The position numbers and the translations under genes were made by a program. Below the pieces are notes generated by a model, which was not told the origin of the DNA, did not search any database, and was given only the letters and a program-made list of their open reading frames with translations. Below, in pieces: positions 52,386 to 62,186 of a stretch of DNA of 64,000 nt. This stretch comes from Hahellaceae bacterium (lineage in GTDB: Bacteria; Pseudomonadota; Gammaproteobacteria; Pseudomonadales; Oleiphilaceae), in NCBI GenBank assembly GCA_016716085.1, contig JADJWY010000026.1, forward strand, positions 496,001 to 560,000. The letters are read 5' to 3'. Each line of letters starts with the position of its first letter. The stretch's first letter is position 1.

Positions 52386-53555
52386 TTAATCTTTCGCCGC
52401 ACGTTGTTGCAGGATGGCCACCGCCGGCAACACTTTCCCCTCCACGAATTCGAGGAATGCACCGCCACCGGTTGATATATAAGAAATGTCGTCTGCCACA
52501 CCGTACTTGTCGATCGCAGCCAAGGTATCACCTCCACCCGCTATCGAAAAGGCATCGGAGGCCGCAATGGCGCGCGCCAGCGCTTCGGTGCCACCTGCAA
52601 ACTGATCGAACTCAAACACGCCGACAGGTCCGTTCCACAAAATGGTACGCGCCGACTTCAACAGACCGGCCAGTGCCGCTGCTGACTGAGGCCCAATATC
52701 CAGAATCATGTCATCGTCCGTTACATCGGCCAGTGCTTTGGTTGTTGCGCTGGCAGACTCGCTGAACTCTTTGGCCACAACGACATCGGTTGGCAGGGGA
52801 ATTTTCACTTTTGCGGCAATGGCACGTGCGGTATCCAGCAGGTCATGCTCGCAGAGTGACTTACCGACCTTGTAACCGGCCGCCGCCAGGAAGGTGTTAG
52901 CAATGCCGCCGCCAACGATCAGCTGGTCGCATTTGTCTGCCAGCGAGGTCAACACATCCAGTTTGGTGGAGACTTTAGAGCCGGCAACAACGGCGACCAT
53001 GGGACGCTCTGGATTATCCAGCGCCTTACCCAGGGCTTCCAATTCATCCGCCAGCAAAGGCCCCGCACACGCGATCGGCGCAAATTTGGCGACACCGTGC
53101 GTGGAGGCCTGAGCGCGATGCGCCGTACCGAAGGCATCCATCACGAAGACATCACACAACGCCGCATAGCGACGGGACAGGTCTTCGTTGTCTTTGCCTT
53201 CACCCTTGTTAAAACGAACGTTTTCAAACAGCACCAGCTCGCCGTCATTCAGCGCAAACTGTCCGTCCAGATAATCTTTCAGCACGGGTACAGACTTACC
53301 CAAAAGGCCAGCCAGGTATTCACCCACTGGCTTCATCGAATTTTCTTCGGAATAGACGCCTTCTTCCGGACGCCCCAAATGGGACATCACCATAACCTTG
53401 GCACCTTGTTCCAGCGCCGCACGAATGGTTGGCAATGACGCCTGAATTCTGGCATCCGAGGTCACTTTCCCATTTTTGACCGGTGCATTCAGGTCTTCCC
53501 TGATTAAAACCCGCTTACCTTTGAGATCCAGATCCAGCATTCTCGTCACAGCCAT
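52386..53555 (-). CDS. pgk: phosphoglycerate kinase
   Basis: 389 residues. VLIREDLNAPVKNGKV and VMSHLGRPEEG form the substrate site, and ILWNGPVGVFEFDQFAGGT with SIAGGGDTLAAIDKYG is the nucleotide-binding end. Normal length. Substrate-level ATP formation in glycolysis. It lies 45 bases downstream of epd. Confidence 0.98.
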   Translation of the reverse strand: MAVTRMLDLDLKGKRVLIREDLNAPVKNGKVTSDARIQASLPTIRAALEQGAKVMVMSHLGRPEEGVYSEENSMKPVGEYLAGLLGKSVPVLKDYLDGQFALNDGELVLFENVRFNKGEGKDNEDLSRRYAALCDVFVMDAFGTAHRAQASTHGVAKFAPIACAGPLLADELEALGKALDNPERPMVAVVAGSKVSTKLDVLTSLADKCDQLIVGGGIANTFLAAAGYKVGKSLCEHDLLDTARAIAAKVKIPLPTDVVVAKEFSESASATTKALADVTDDDMILDIGPQSAAALAGLLKSARTILWNGPVGVFEFDQFAGGTEALARAIAASDAFSIAGGGDTLAAIDKYGVADDISYISTGGGAFLEFVEGKVLPAVAILQQRAAKD

Positions 53556-53600
53556 TGCACATTCTCCATTCAGATATCAGTTGAACCCACCAGGGGCATT

Positions 53601-54632
53601 CTAGTCCTTACACGCAATCCAGAATTGCGCAGTATCAAGCATTCGAGTGGCAAAGGCCCACTCGTTATCAAACCAGGTCATGACCTTAACCAGAGTATTC
53701 CCGCTGACCTTGGTCAGTCCACCGTCAACAATACCGCTACGCGGATCATGATTGTAGTCACATGAGGTCAACGGCTCATCAGTATAGCCCAGTATCCCCT
53801 GCAAATGCCCTTCTGCCGCCTCCCGTAGCACCCGGTTCACCGCCTCAACCGACACCGCTTGCTGTAGCTCAACACTGAGATCCATCAGTGACACATTAAT
53901 GAGTGGCACCCTGACTGCGTTGGCCTGTAGTTTACCCTGCAAGTGTGGCAAAACTCTTTCAATGCCCCTCGCCAACTCAGTATTTACCGGCACCAGCGAG
54001 GCCAGGGCACTGCGCGTACGACGCAAATCTTTGTGATGGTAGGCATCAATGACGGGCTGATCATTCATGGCCGAGTGAATCGTCGTTATCACACCTTTTG
54101 CGACACCAAACGCCCTGTCCAGTACATCAATCACGGGAACGATACAATTGGTCGTACAGGAGGCATTCGACACAATCTGGTGAGAGGCCCGAAGGTCGGC
54201 CTGGTTAATCCCATACACCACCGTCATGTCGACGTCGGCTTCAGCCGGCTGGGAGAACAGTACTTTGGCCGCGCCGCTCTGCAGATGCCCTTCCGCAGTG
54301 ACTCGATCCGAAAACGACCCGGTGCATTCCAGCACCAGGTCTACGCCCAGTTCAGCCCACGGTAATTTGGCCGTGGACGGTTCACGGCACAGCGCAATGC
54401 GATCGCCGTTAACGCGAATCCCGTTGCCTTCACACATGACGTCCCCACCAAAACGGCCATGGGTAGTATCATATCGGGTCAGATACGCAATCGTATCCGG
54501 GTCGGCCAGCTCATTAATCGCCACGACCTGCAATCGATCCCGGTAACCGGACTCGTAGAGCGCACGCAGAACAGACTGACCGATGCGCCCATAGCCATTG
54601 ATTGCAAGTCGGGCAGGATCAGTCTTCGGCAC
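53601..54632 (-). CDS. epd: erythrose-4-phosphate dehydrogenase
   Basis: 343 residues from a GTG at 54632 that overlaps the tkt stop by 14 bases; a longer frame inside tkt is not homologous. LAINGYGRIGQSVLRALYE binds NAD, and IVSNASCTTNCIVPVI carries the catalytic Cys. VVAINELADPDTIAYLTRYDTTHGRF is characteristic of Epd rather than GapA. It makes 4-phosphoerythronate for pyridoxal phosphate synthesis, although an added GAPDH role cannot be excluded. Confidence 0.9.
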   Translation of the reverse strand: MPKTDPARLAINGYGRIGQSVLRALYESGYRDRLQVVAINELADPDTIAYLTRYDTTHGRFGGDVMCEGNGIRVNGDRIALCREPSTAKLPWAELGVDLVLECTGSFSDRVTAEGHLQSGAAKVLFSQPAEADVDMTVVYGINQADLRASHQIVSNASCTTNCIVPVIDVLDRAFGVAKGVITTIHSAMNDQPVIDAYHHKDLRRTRSALASLVPVNTELARGIERVLPHLQGKLQANAVRVPLINVSLMDLSVELQQAVSVEAVNRVLREAAEGHLQGILGYTDEPLTSCDYNHDPRSGIVDGGLTKVSGNTLVKVMTWFDNEWAFATRMLDTAQFWIACKD

Positions 54633-56628
54633 CTTCGAGCAACTCTTGCGCCTGACTGACAATATTTTCGACCGTGAAACCGAATTCCTCGAACAACTGG
54701 CCAGCAGGCGCAGACTCACCGAAACTGCTCATGCCAATCACGCGCCCTTCGAGACCCACGTACTTGTACCAGAAATCCTGGTGGGCCGCTTCGACCGCAA
54801 TACGGGAGAGGACTTCGATCGGCAGCACGGACTGACGGTAGGCGACATCCTGCGCATCAAACACTTCCGTCGACGGCATAGAGACCACGCGGATTCGACG
54901 GCCAGTGGCGTCCAGCTGGGCAGCAGCGTCCATAACCAGCCCCACCTCGGAACCGGTAGCGATCAGAATCAGTTCAGGCAGACCTTCGCAGTCTTTCAGC
55001 ACGTAGCCCCCACGCTCGATCAGCCCCATCTGTACAGGGTTTCGGGCTTGGTGAGGCAGGTTCTGACGGGAGAAAATCAGCGCCGACGGGCCATCGGTTC
55101 GCAACAGTGCCGATTTCCAGGCCACCGCCGATTCCACCGCATCACACGGACGCCAGGTCTGCATATTGGGCGTCAGGCGCAAACTCGCCAGCTGCTCGAT
55201 CGGCTGGTGGGTCGGACCGTCTTCACCCAGACCAATCGAGTCGTGGGTGTAAACAAAAAGGACCCGCTGTTTCATGAGCGCAGCCATTCGCACCGCGTTA
55301 CGGGCGTATTCCATAAACACCAGAAAGGTCGCGCCGTAAGGAATGAAGCCGCCGTGAAGGGCAACACCATTCATGATGGCGGACATGGCAAATTCGCGCA
55401 CGCCGTAATAAACGTAGTTACCCGAGGCGTCCTCTGCCGTCAGCCCCTTGCTGCCAGACCAAAGGGTCAGGTTGGAACCTGCCAGGTCAGCGGATCCACC
55501 CAATAATTCAGGCAAGTGCGGCGCAAATGCCGAAATCGCATTCTGTGAGGCCTTGCGGGAGGCAATGGTGTCCCCTTTGGTCTGACAGTCACGAATATAG
55601 GCATCTGCCTGGCTTTGAAAATCAGCAGGCAAAGCGCCACTGTTACGACGCAACAACTCTTCAGACAATTCCGGGTACGCCTTGGCATAGGCGTCGAACT
55701 CAGCCTCCCAATCCTGCTGCAAGGTCTGGCCGCGTGTCTTCTGATCCCAGGCTTCGCGAACAATTTCAGGCAACTCAAATGGTGCCGCTTTCCAACCCAG
55801 TGCTTCGCGGGTCAGGGCGATTTCGCCATCGCCCAGCGGGGCTCCGTGACACTCTTCCTTGCCCCCTTTGTTCGGTGAACCGAAACCGATGACTGTTTTG
55901 CAGCAGATCAGGGTTGGGCGACTCTTGTCCTGACGTGCAGCTTCAATGGCCTTGATAATGGCGTCGGAATCGTGCCCATCCACGCCCGGAATCACCTGCC
56001 AGCCGTAGGCTTCAAAACGTCCGGGCGTATTGTCGGTAAACCAGCCTTCCACTTCACCGTCGATGGAGATGCCATTGTCGTCATAGAAGCAGATCAGTTT
56101 GCCCAGGCCCAAGGTGCCCGCCAACGAACAGACTTCATGGGAAATCCCTTCCATCAAACAGCCGTCGCCCATAAACACGTAGGTATAGTGATCAACGATT
56201 TCATGGCCATCCCGATTGAATTGCGCGGCCAGTGTTTTTTCGGCAATCGCCATTCCGACCGCATTGGCCAGCCCCTGCCCCAGCGGACCGGTGGTGGTTT
56301 CAACGCCCGGCGTGTAGCCATATTCAGGATGGCCAGGGGTGCGTGAATGTAATTGACGGAACTGTTTCAGATCTTCGATGCCCAGATCGTAACCGGTAAG
56401 ATGCAGCAGCGAGTAAATCAGCATGGAGCCATGCCCGTTGGAGAGCACAAAGCGGTCGCGGTTCAGCCATTTGGGATCGGCCGGATTATGGGACAGGTAA
56501 TCCCGCCACAATACTTCCGCAATGTCGGCCATGCCCATCGGGGCGCCCGGGTGTCCGGACTTGGCTTTTTGAACCGCATCCATACTCAGGGCACGGATGG
56601 CGTTCGCTAATTCACGACGTGAGGGCAT
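54619..56628 (-). CDS. tkt: transketolase
   Basis: 669 residues, full length. The thiamine diphosphate region has GHPGAPMGMADIAEVLW and VFMGDGCLMEGISHEV, the pyrimidine domain has FIPYGATFLVFMEYARNAVRM and THDSIGLGEDGPTHQPIEQL. It transfers two-carbon units in the pentose phosphate pathway and supplies erythrose-4-phosphate, the substrate of the overlapping epd gene. First gene of the operon. Confidence 0.98.
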   Translation of the reverse strand: MPSRRELANAIRALSMDAVQKAKSGHPGAPMGMADIAEVLWRDYLSHNPADPKWLNRDRFVLSNGHGSMLIYSLLHLTGYDLGIEDLKQFRQLHSRTPGHPEYGYTPGVETTTGPLGQGLANAVGMAIAEKTLAAQFNRDGHEIVDHYTYVFMGDGCLMEGISHEVCSLAGTLGLGKLICFYDDNGISIDGEVEGWFTDNTPGRFEAYGWQVIPGVDGHDSDAIIKAIEAARQDKSRPTLICCKTVIGFGSPNKGGKEECHGAPLGDGEIALTREALGWKAAPFELPEIVREAWDQKTRGQTLQQDWEAEFDAYAKAYPELSEELLRRNSGALPADFQSQADAYIRDCQTKGDTIASRKASQNAISAFAPHLPELLGGSADLAGSNLTLWSGSKGLTAEDASGNYVYYGVREFAMSAIMNGVALHGGFIPYGATFLVFMEYARNAVRMAALMKQRVLFVYTHDSIGLGEDGPTHQPIEQLASLRLTPNMQTWRPCDAVESAVAWKSALLRTDGPSALIFSRQNLPHQARNPVQMGLIERGGYVLKDCEGLPELILIATGSEVGLVMDAAAQLDATGRRIRVVSMPSTEVFDAQDVAYRQSVLPIEVLSRIAVEAAHQDFWYKYVGLEGRVIGMSSFGESAPAGQLFEEFGFTVENIVSQAQELLEGAED

Positions 56629-56808
56629 CGAAGATCTCCTGTCTTAGGCAGTGACGCAAGTTTAAAGGCGCGTATTTTCAACTATTCGGTGCGCTGCGGC
56701 AAATAATCTGTCGGAAACCGGCATTATTCTGTCCAAGTAGCGTTCGCCTGCTACGCTATACATTAGACTCGAATATTCGATATTCCGATCCCGGAGGCCC
56801 GTCGCACC

Positions 56809-58611
56809 GTGTTTCTGAACCCTCGCCCACGCCAAATGCGCTCATCTGCCCGTCCGACCCTGGAGGGGCTTTCCCGCAAGCTGACCCTGACGCTGTGGTT
56901 GATGCCGGCAGCTACGTTCATTCAAACGGTTCAAGCCGAAATGCTGAATGGGGTCGCCCGCTACGAGCAGTTGAGCCGGGAATACTACTCCGTCGCGTTC
57001 TACACGCAGGATCCGGTCACGGATGTGGAAACGGCATTAGCCGCCGCGACACCGATGCGGGCCGAACTGCGTATTGTGGTGAAAGAATGGACTCCCTTCA
57101 GCTTCGGCCAGATCTGGATGCGGGATCTGTCAATGAACAATGAGCTTTCCGAAAAAGCCGAACAGATCAAACCGTTGATGACGTTTACGCACTTTCCAAA
57201 AGCTCCCTTGATGAAGGGTGATCGCATCGATATTTTCTATGCCCCCGCCTCAGGAACCCGTATCCGCTTTAACGGTGAAGATGTCACTCAGGCAGAGGGC
57301 GCGACCCTGTTCCGTTATGTGCTCAAAACCTGGATTGGCTCATCGCCCCCCACGCGTCAGTTCAGAGATGACCTTCTGGCCGGAGGGGTGACGGGAAAGG
57401 CCACCCTGGAGAAAGAATTGGGGCGCCATAATGAGCTGAAAATAGCGACCGGACGGGAAGGACTACTCAAGGGTTGGCAGGCCGAAGCAAATCTGGCCGC
57501 CAAGGAAGCTGAGAAAGCGCGTCTGGAAGAGGCCAAAGCCGCAGAAGAAGCCGCCCGCAAGAAGGCAGAAGAAGAAGCGAAACAACTCGCGGCGCAAAAA
57601 GAAGTTGAAGAAAAAGCTGCCAAGGCCGCTGCTGCACGCGCGGCGGCCGAGGCCCAGGCAGTCGAAGCCGAAAAATCCCTGGCACTGGCGCGTGAAGAGG
57701 CAAAACAGCTAGCTGAAAAAGCCGCACAAGCCGCTGAACGGGCAAAGACCGAGGCGGTAGCCGAAGCGGCCAAGGTCGCAGAAGCTGAGCAGCGTGCCGC
57801 TGAAGCCGCATTGAAACGTCAGGCAGAAGAAGAGACCAAGGCACGCGTCGCTGCTGAGGCCGCCGCAGCGGAGGTCGCCGCCCAGGCAAAAGCAGATGCC
57901 GATGTGAAGGCGCTGAAATCACAGCGTCTCGGAAAGCAGGAAGCTGAGTATCAGGCATCCCTGTATCGCTGGAAAATCCAGGATGCGGTCAGTCGCAAGG
58001 TAAGCTATCCAGACTGGGCACGTTTATTTGGCGAGAAAGGAACCTACAAGGCAAGCCTTAAGCTCAACGCCCAGGGCCAGGTGACGGCGATTACACGACT
58101 GGAACCGGACGGTTCAAGCCCATTGGCTGAAGCCCTCAAAGAAGCCATCAATAAAGCAGCGCCCTTTGGCCCCCTGCCCTCAGGACTGGACACCAGCACT
58201 GTCTTCACCGTTCAACATCAATTCAGCTCAGGCGACAGCGCAGCACCCGCCACTGCAAAACCCGCCATGCCTGCTGCGCTGCTGGAAAAGCGCAAAGCCT
58301 CATTGACGGATGCGGATCGAGCCGCAATGGTCAAAGAATACACGCAATCTGTACGAGCCAAAATAAACCAAAGCGTGGTTTACCCGCTGTGGGCCAAACG
58401 CCAGAAGAAAACCGGCGAGGTTTCCGCGAAAGTCACGCTCGGTGCAAAGGGTGAGGTCATCAGTGTTGACCTGACTCAGGAAGCCAGTCTCAAACTGTTC
58501 AACACTGCCCTGGTCGATGGCGTGAGAAGTGGTGCGCCTTACGATCCCATTCCTGAAGTGTTGGGCATGTCCAGGATTGAGATTCCATTGACGTATCAGT
58601 TTGAGTTGTAA
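56809..58611 (+). CDS. CHI-like domain, coiled coil and two TonB C-terminal domains
   Basis: 600 residues with an unusual layout. A hydrophobic segment at about 24-42 acts as signal or anchor. Residues 45-190 (RIVVKEWTPFSFGQIWMRD, MKGDRIDIFYAPASGTRI, LKTWIGSSPPT) resemble bacterial chalcone-isomerase-like periplasmic domains. Residues about 220-385 are an Ala/Glu/Lys-rich coiled coil like TolA. Two TonB_C-like domains follow (about 393-485 with SYPDWAR, about 505-600 with VYPLWAKR and ending LTYQFEL). GTG at 56809 lies 13 bases after GGAGG; ATG at 56836 is an alternative. No ExbB/ExbD neighbours, but a TonB-dependent receptor lies 1.4 kb downstream. Confidence 0.75.
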   Translation: MFLNPRPRQMRSSARPTLEGLSRKLTLTLWLMPAATFIQTVQAEMLNGVARYEQLSREYYSVAFYTQDPVTDVETALAAATPMRAELRIVVKEWTPFSFGQIWMRDLSMNNELSEKAEQIKPLMTFTHFPKAPLMKGDRIDIFYAPASGTRIRFNGEDVTQAEGATLFRYVLKTWIGSSPPTRQFRDDLLAGGVTGKATLEKELGRHNELKIATGREGLLKGWQAEANLAAKEAEKARLEEAKAAEEAARKKAEEEAKQLAAQKEVEEKAAKAAAARAAAEAQAVEAEKSLALAREEAKQLAEKAAQAAERAKTEAVAEAAKVAEAEQRAAEAALKRQAEEETKARVAAEAAAAEVAAQAKADADVKALKSQRLGKQEAEYQASLYRWKIQDAVSRKVSYPDWARLFGEKGTYKASLKLNAQGQVTAITRLEPDGSSPLAEALKEAINKAAPFGPLPSGLDTSTVFTVQHQFSSGDSAAPATAKPAMPAALLEKRKASLTDADRAAMVKEYTQSVRAKINQSVVYPLWAKRQKKTGEVSAKVTLGAKGEVISVDLTQEASLKLFNTALVDGVRSGAPYDPIPEVLGMSRIEIPLTYQFEL

Positions 58612-58659
58612 ATAGGGCTGACGGAGCGATCCAGGCTCTGAAAACCCGCAAACCGACCA

Positions 58660-59040
58660 CTACCCGGCCTTGCTGGGATAGTCGGCCTGCGTCCAAAACG
58701 AATGCTTGCGCCAATGTTTTTGCTGCAACTGCCGAATAAAGGCTTGTGCGTCATCCAGACCCTGATAGTCAGGCTTTTTCTTGTCCAGCTTCAGTAGTGC
58801 ATGAAAATAGTCGGCGTCATATCGGCCATACACACTTTCGATGATGGCGATCAGAGCCGTTGGTTGCAGGCTTTTAAGTTGGCGTTTAAGCGTCATGAGA
58901 CTGTATTTTCTGACTAAATGGTTCGCACGAATACTCCGCTGGCCAACATACCAGAATTGCGTTTGTAATGTCCCAAAATCGTTTGTCAGCCGGCTATCAT
59001 CTGTCGCTCTACCGGCATCAGCAGAATCGTTATGTGACAC
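58660..59040 (-). CDS. hypothetical protein (126 aa)
   Basis: I do not recognise this protein. It is charged and mostly helical, with SLMTLKRQLKSLQPTALIAI and YGRYDADYFHALLKLDKKKP in the middle and an Arg/Lys-rich end. No signal peptide or membrane span. The GTG start at 59040 lacks a well-spaced Shine-Dalgarno, and an ATG at 58896 (MTLKRQ) would give a 78-residue protein. It sits alone between two rightward genes. Confidence 0.5.
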   Translation of the reverse strand: MSHNDSADAGRATDDSRLTNDFGTLQTQFWYVGQRSIRANHLVRKYSLMTLKRQLKSLQPTALIAIIESVYGRYDADYFHALLKLDKKKPDYQGLDDAQAFIRQLQQKHWRKHSFWTQADYPSKAG

Positions 59041-59140
59041 CCTGAAGAAGTTTTGCGTGCCCCCCGGACCTTGTACTATACTCCCGAAAGAATAGTGATA
59101 CTGACGTCCAAAATAATAATGACATCAAGACGGCGTAAAC

Positions 59141-60013
59141 ATGAAACTTTTCGGTTGGATAGTCATTCTGCTGACAGCCCTGCCATGTGCGGCAGATGAT
59201 CAAGTTTGTGAAACGCTTAAAATAAGCGGCGGGACTCACTGGTTCCCTTTTTTCTTTCGTGAACTACCCACAGAGGATTCCCTCTTACCCAGCGACCAGC
59301 GGGATCGACTGCAAGGTAGAAATGGCATTCTGGGCGACATCGTTCTGCTGGCAGCAAAAAGGGCCAATATACCCGTCATCATCACTGAACCCAAACCCTG
59401 GCGACGTATACTCTTTGACCTGAGTCAAGGCCAGACCGATGTGCTGGCAGGAGCGCTCAAAACGGAAGAGCGTGCAGAGCTTTTCAGCTTTTCCGATGCG
59501 GTCTACTATTCGGAATTTCGACTGTTCGTGAGACGCGACAAACAATTCACATTCCACCAACTCTCAGATCTTAAACATCGTAATGGCGTCAAGTTGGGCG
59601 GCATGAGTTTCGGCCAAACAGTAGACAGCTATATTTTTGATAATCTGATCATGGAAGAAGTGAGCGAGACTGCCAGTCTTTTCCGTATGCTGGAGGCCAA
59701 GCGTGCCGATTACGCCATTTTTCATCTCAACAGCGGTCTTGAAATCATTCACCAACTGGCTATGGATCAAACATTGGTGGCTCTCCCGAATGCGGTCGCC
59801 AAAGAACCCATCTTTGTCGCCTTTTCCCGTCGTAGCCGTTGCTCCGCTCAAATCTCCATACTCCAGGAAGAAATTCGCCATATGCTGGGTGACGGCAGCG
59901 TTGCCGGAATCACCGATTTTTATAACTCCCTGATTCAGTTGCCACCCGGGGCACAGCTCGGCAAAGACGCCAATTCCTACTACGCCAGTCTGTTTGGGAT
60001 ACGAGTCCAATGA
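59141..60013 (+). CDS. periplasmic solute-binding protein (family 3-like)
   Basis: 290 residues with a signal peptide cleaved near LPCAADD. GILGDIVLLAAKRANIPV, PWRRILFDLSQGQTDVLAGALKTEERAELFSFSDAVYYSEFRLFV is the order of SBP_bac_3 domains. Its TGA overlaps the receptor ATG (ATGA), so it is co-translated with the TonB-dependent receptor. No ABC permease or ATPase follows, which suggests the protein hands a ligand from the outer-membrane receptor to something else or serves as a sensor. Confidence 0.85.
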   Translation: MKLFGWIVILLTALPCAADDQVCETLKISGGTHWFPFFFRELPTEDSLLPSDQRDRLQGRNGILGDIVLLAAKRANIPVIITEPKPWRRILFDLSQGQTDVLAGALKTEERAELFSFSDAVYYSEFRLFVRRDKQFTFHQLSDLKHRNGVKLGGMSFGQTVDSYIFDNLIMEEVSETASLFRMLEAKRADYAIFHLNSGLEIIHQLAMDQTLVALPNAVAKEPIFVAFSRRSRCSAQISILQEEIRHMLGDGSVAGITDFYNSLIQLPPGAQLGKDANSYYASLFGIRVQ

Positions 60014-62049
60014 AGATTCCCGACTTGAAGCGCGTAATGACAGGGTTACTGGCACTGGTAGTCAGCCAGGGAGCCATCGCTGATAACCTGTTTTATGGAA
60101 TCAATGATGAATCGAGTCGCATAACCACCGTGTCGGCCTCGAAGCACGACGAGGATCTCTTCGCCAGCCCCCTTTCAATCAGTGTGCTGACGGCCGAACG
60201 AATCAAGAATTCTGGGGCCACATCTGTTCCGGAGGCCCTACGCCTGTTGCCGGGTGTTTTGGTAAGGGAACAGACCAATGGCGTGTATGAAGTGCATCTT
60301 CGCGGGCTTGAAAATGCGCCAGAAGGTAATAGCTTAACAACGCTCAACAGTCGTCTGACCCTGCTGATGATCGACAATCGCATCGTTTATGACTATTTCG
60401 ATGGGGGATTGTTCTGGCAATCCCTACCGGTAGGGATGGATGACATCGCTCGAATTGAGGTGATCCGTGGGCCAGCCAGCGCCCTCTACGGCAGTAATGC
60501 GGCGCAGGGCGTCATTCACATCATTACCAAGCGCGCCGCTAATTCGGGGTACGCATCGGCCTCGGTCAAGGCAGGCACATCAAATTCCAGCGATCTGCAT
60601 GCAGAAGCAGGAACCCGACTGGGTGAACATGCGCTGAGAGTCAGCGGCTTCACAAACCAGAGAGACCGCTTTCAGGAGACCTATTACAGTTTTTCCGACG
60701 GTCGTTATGTTGCGGCAAGTGAACTTCCTAATAGCGATAGTTTCAAACCCTACCCGGATCCCAATCAGGCACTCAAGTCGAACGCCATTAGTCTCAATCT
60801 GAATAATTCACCCGAATCCCAATGGCACTACGACATATCGCTGAACCATCAGGATTCGGAATCGCATCGGATCTATATTTCTTCTGAAGATTCGCCTTTC
60901 ACTTACAATACGTCTGAAACTAGTGCCATGAATGCCCTGCTCGCGTACGGTAACCTGCAGACCCGTATCAGTCATCAATGGGGCGAAAATTCCGCAGAAG
61001 GGTTCCCCGATTTCAACTCCGACATGCGCCTTACGCAGGCCTCGCTGGAGTATAGTTTCAGGCTACCCAAGTGGCTGATCCAGCCCGGTATCTACAGGGA
61101 AGAAGCATCCTACGACAGCCCGTTCATTGGCGGCAAACGTGACCTTAATACCACTGCCTATATGCTCCGAACGGAATTCACTCCCACGCCAGCCTCCCGA
61201 TTGATCGCGGCCCTTCGGCTGGACGACTACAATGTGCCATCCGAGAACTATCCAAGCGTCCAGCTGCTCGGCTCGTATAAACTGACCCATGATACCTTGC
61301 TGCGCGGCGGTGTGATGACGGCCCACCGGTCCGCCTTTATGGTCACGCACTATCTTGACTTAACGTTTGACTATCCCGGCCAAGCGCTTAGCGCTCTGGT
61401 TAAAGGCGATCCCCAGGGCAAACTTACCCAGGTGAAAACCTACGAAGTCGCCCTGCGTAAACAGCTGAGTTTTAATCATTGGTTCGAAGTAGAGCTGTTT
61501 CGCACAGAAGCCGATGATTTTCTGGGATCCGTTAATGAGGGTCTCGTGACGGAAAATGGCTTTACGACGAGCACTATTCAGATCCAGAGCTTACCGAGTC
61601 AAGTCACGCAACACGGCCTGACGCTGAACTGGCTTTATGAACAGGCGCAATGGGATCTTAACGTTTTTCTGACCGGTCAACAGACACGGGTGGAAAGCCA
61701 GATCGAATCCCTGAATGCGCCGCTGACCACCTATGACACCACCAATCGTGGAACACCGGCTGTTTATGGGGGACTGGACTTCAACTGGAGAGCAGCCCCT
61801 ACCTGGTTTCTGAACACGAACCTGTACTATCTCGATGACCACGAACTCCGCGTGAGTCGTCCCATTTCGCAAATTGATTTTTCGTCCAGGCTAGTTGCGA
61901 ATGTCACTCTACGACACGACTTCTGGGATGGCGTTTCAGGTTACATTTCGGCGCGAAATCTTTCCAATAATCAGGATCCACAGTATTTTTACACAGATGG
62001 CATCGACCCGCTGTACATGATCGGCGTGGATTTGACCTGGATACGTTAG
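60010..62049 (+). CDS. TonB-dependent outer-membrane receptor
   Basis: 679 residues with a signal peptide ending near QGAIA. The plug domain has SISVLTAERIKNSGATSVPEALRLLPGV, LRGLENAPEGN and IEVIRGPASALYGSNAAQGVIHIITK. A 22-strand barrel follows and ends with an aromatic-rich strand (MIGVDLTWIR), although the last residue is Arg, not Phe/Trp. A typical TonB box is not obvious at the mature N-terminus; ITTVSAS may serve. The layout is closest to colicin I/B12-type receptors. The ligand is unknown. Confidence 0.92.
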   Translation: MKIPDLKRVMTGLLALVVSQGAIADNLFYGINDESSRITTVSASKHDEDLFASPLSISVLTAERIKNSGATSVPEALRLLPGVLVREQTNGVYEVHLRGLENAPEGNSLTTLNSRLTLLMIDNRIVYDYFDGGLFWQSLPVGMDDIARIEVIRGPASALYGSNAAQGVIHIITKRAANSGYASASVKAGTSNSSDLHAEAGTRLGEHALRVSGFTNQRDRFQETYYSFSDGRYVAASELPNSDSFKPYPDPNQALKSNAISLNLNNSPESQWHYDISLNHQDSESHRIYISSEDSPFTYNTSETSAMNALLAYGNLQTRISHQWGENSAEGFPDFNSDMRLTQASLEYSFRLPKWLIQPGIYREEASYDSPFIGGKRDLNTTAYMLRTEFTPTPASRLIAALRLDDYNVPSENYPSVQLLGSYKLTHDTLLRGGVMTAHRSAFMVTHYLDLTFDYPGQALSALVKGDPQGKLTQVKTYEVALRKQLSFNHWFEVELFRTEADDFLGSVNEGLVTENGFTTSTIQIQSLPSQVTQHGLTLNWLYEQAQWDLNVFLTGQQTRVESQIESLNAPLTTYDTTNRGTPAVYGGLDFNWRAAPTWFLNTNLYYLDDHELRVSRPISQIDFSSRLVANVTLRHDFWDGVSGYISARNLSNNQDPQYFYTDGIDPLYMIGVDLTWIR

Positions 62050-62186
62050 CGTGACATAAATTCCAGAACCGCTCGAAACACTGGGTACTGGTCACTAATA
62101 GGACGAGCCAAAGCGCCAATAATCAGCCCATGATCAATGCCCTCGATAGGATAGGAAAAACTAACGCTCTTTTCCAGAGAGCCAGC
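62046..62186 (-). pseudogene. C-terminal gene fragment, possibly alpha/beta hydrolase
   Basis: A frame of about 46 codons without a start codon follows an in-frame TAA and reads SYPIEGIDHGLIIGALARPI, then ISDQYPVFRAVLEFMSR. The GIDHG segment resembles the catalytic-His region of alpha/beta hydrolases. It begins at the end of the IS91-type remnant, suggesting the insertion cut off the rest of the gene. It is convergent with the receptor gene and overlaps its last bases. Confidence 0.35.
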
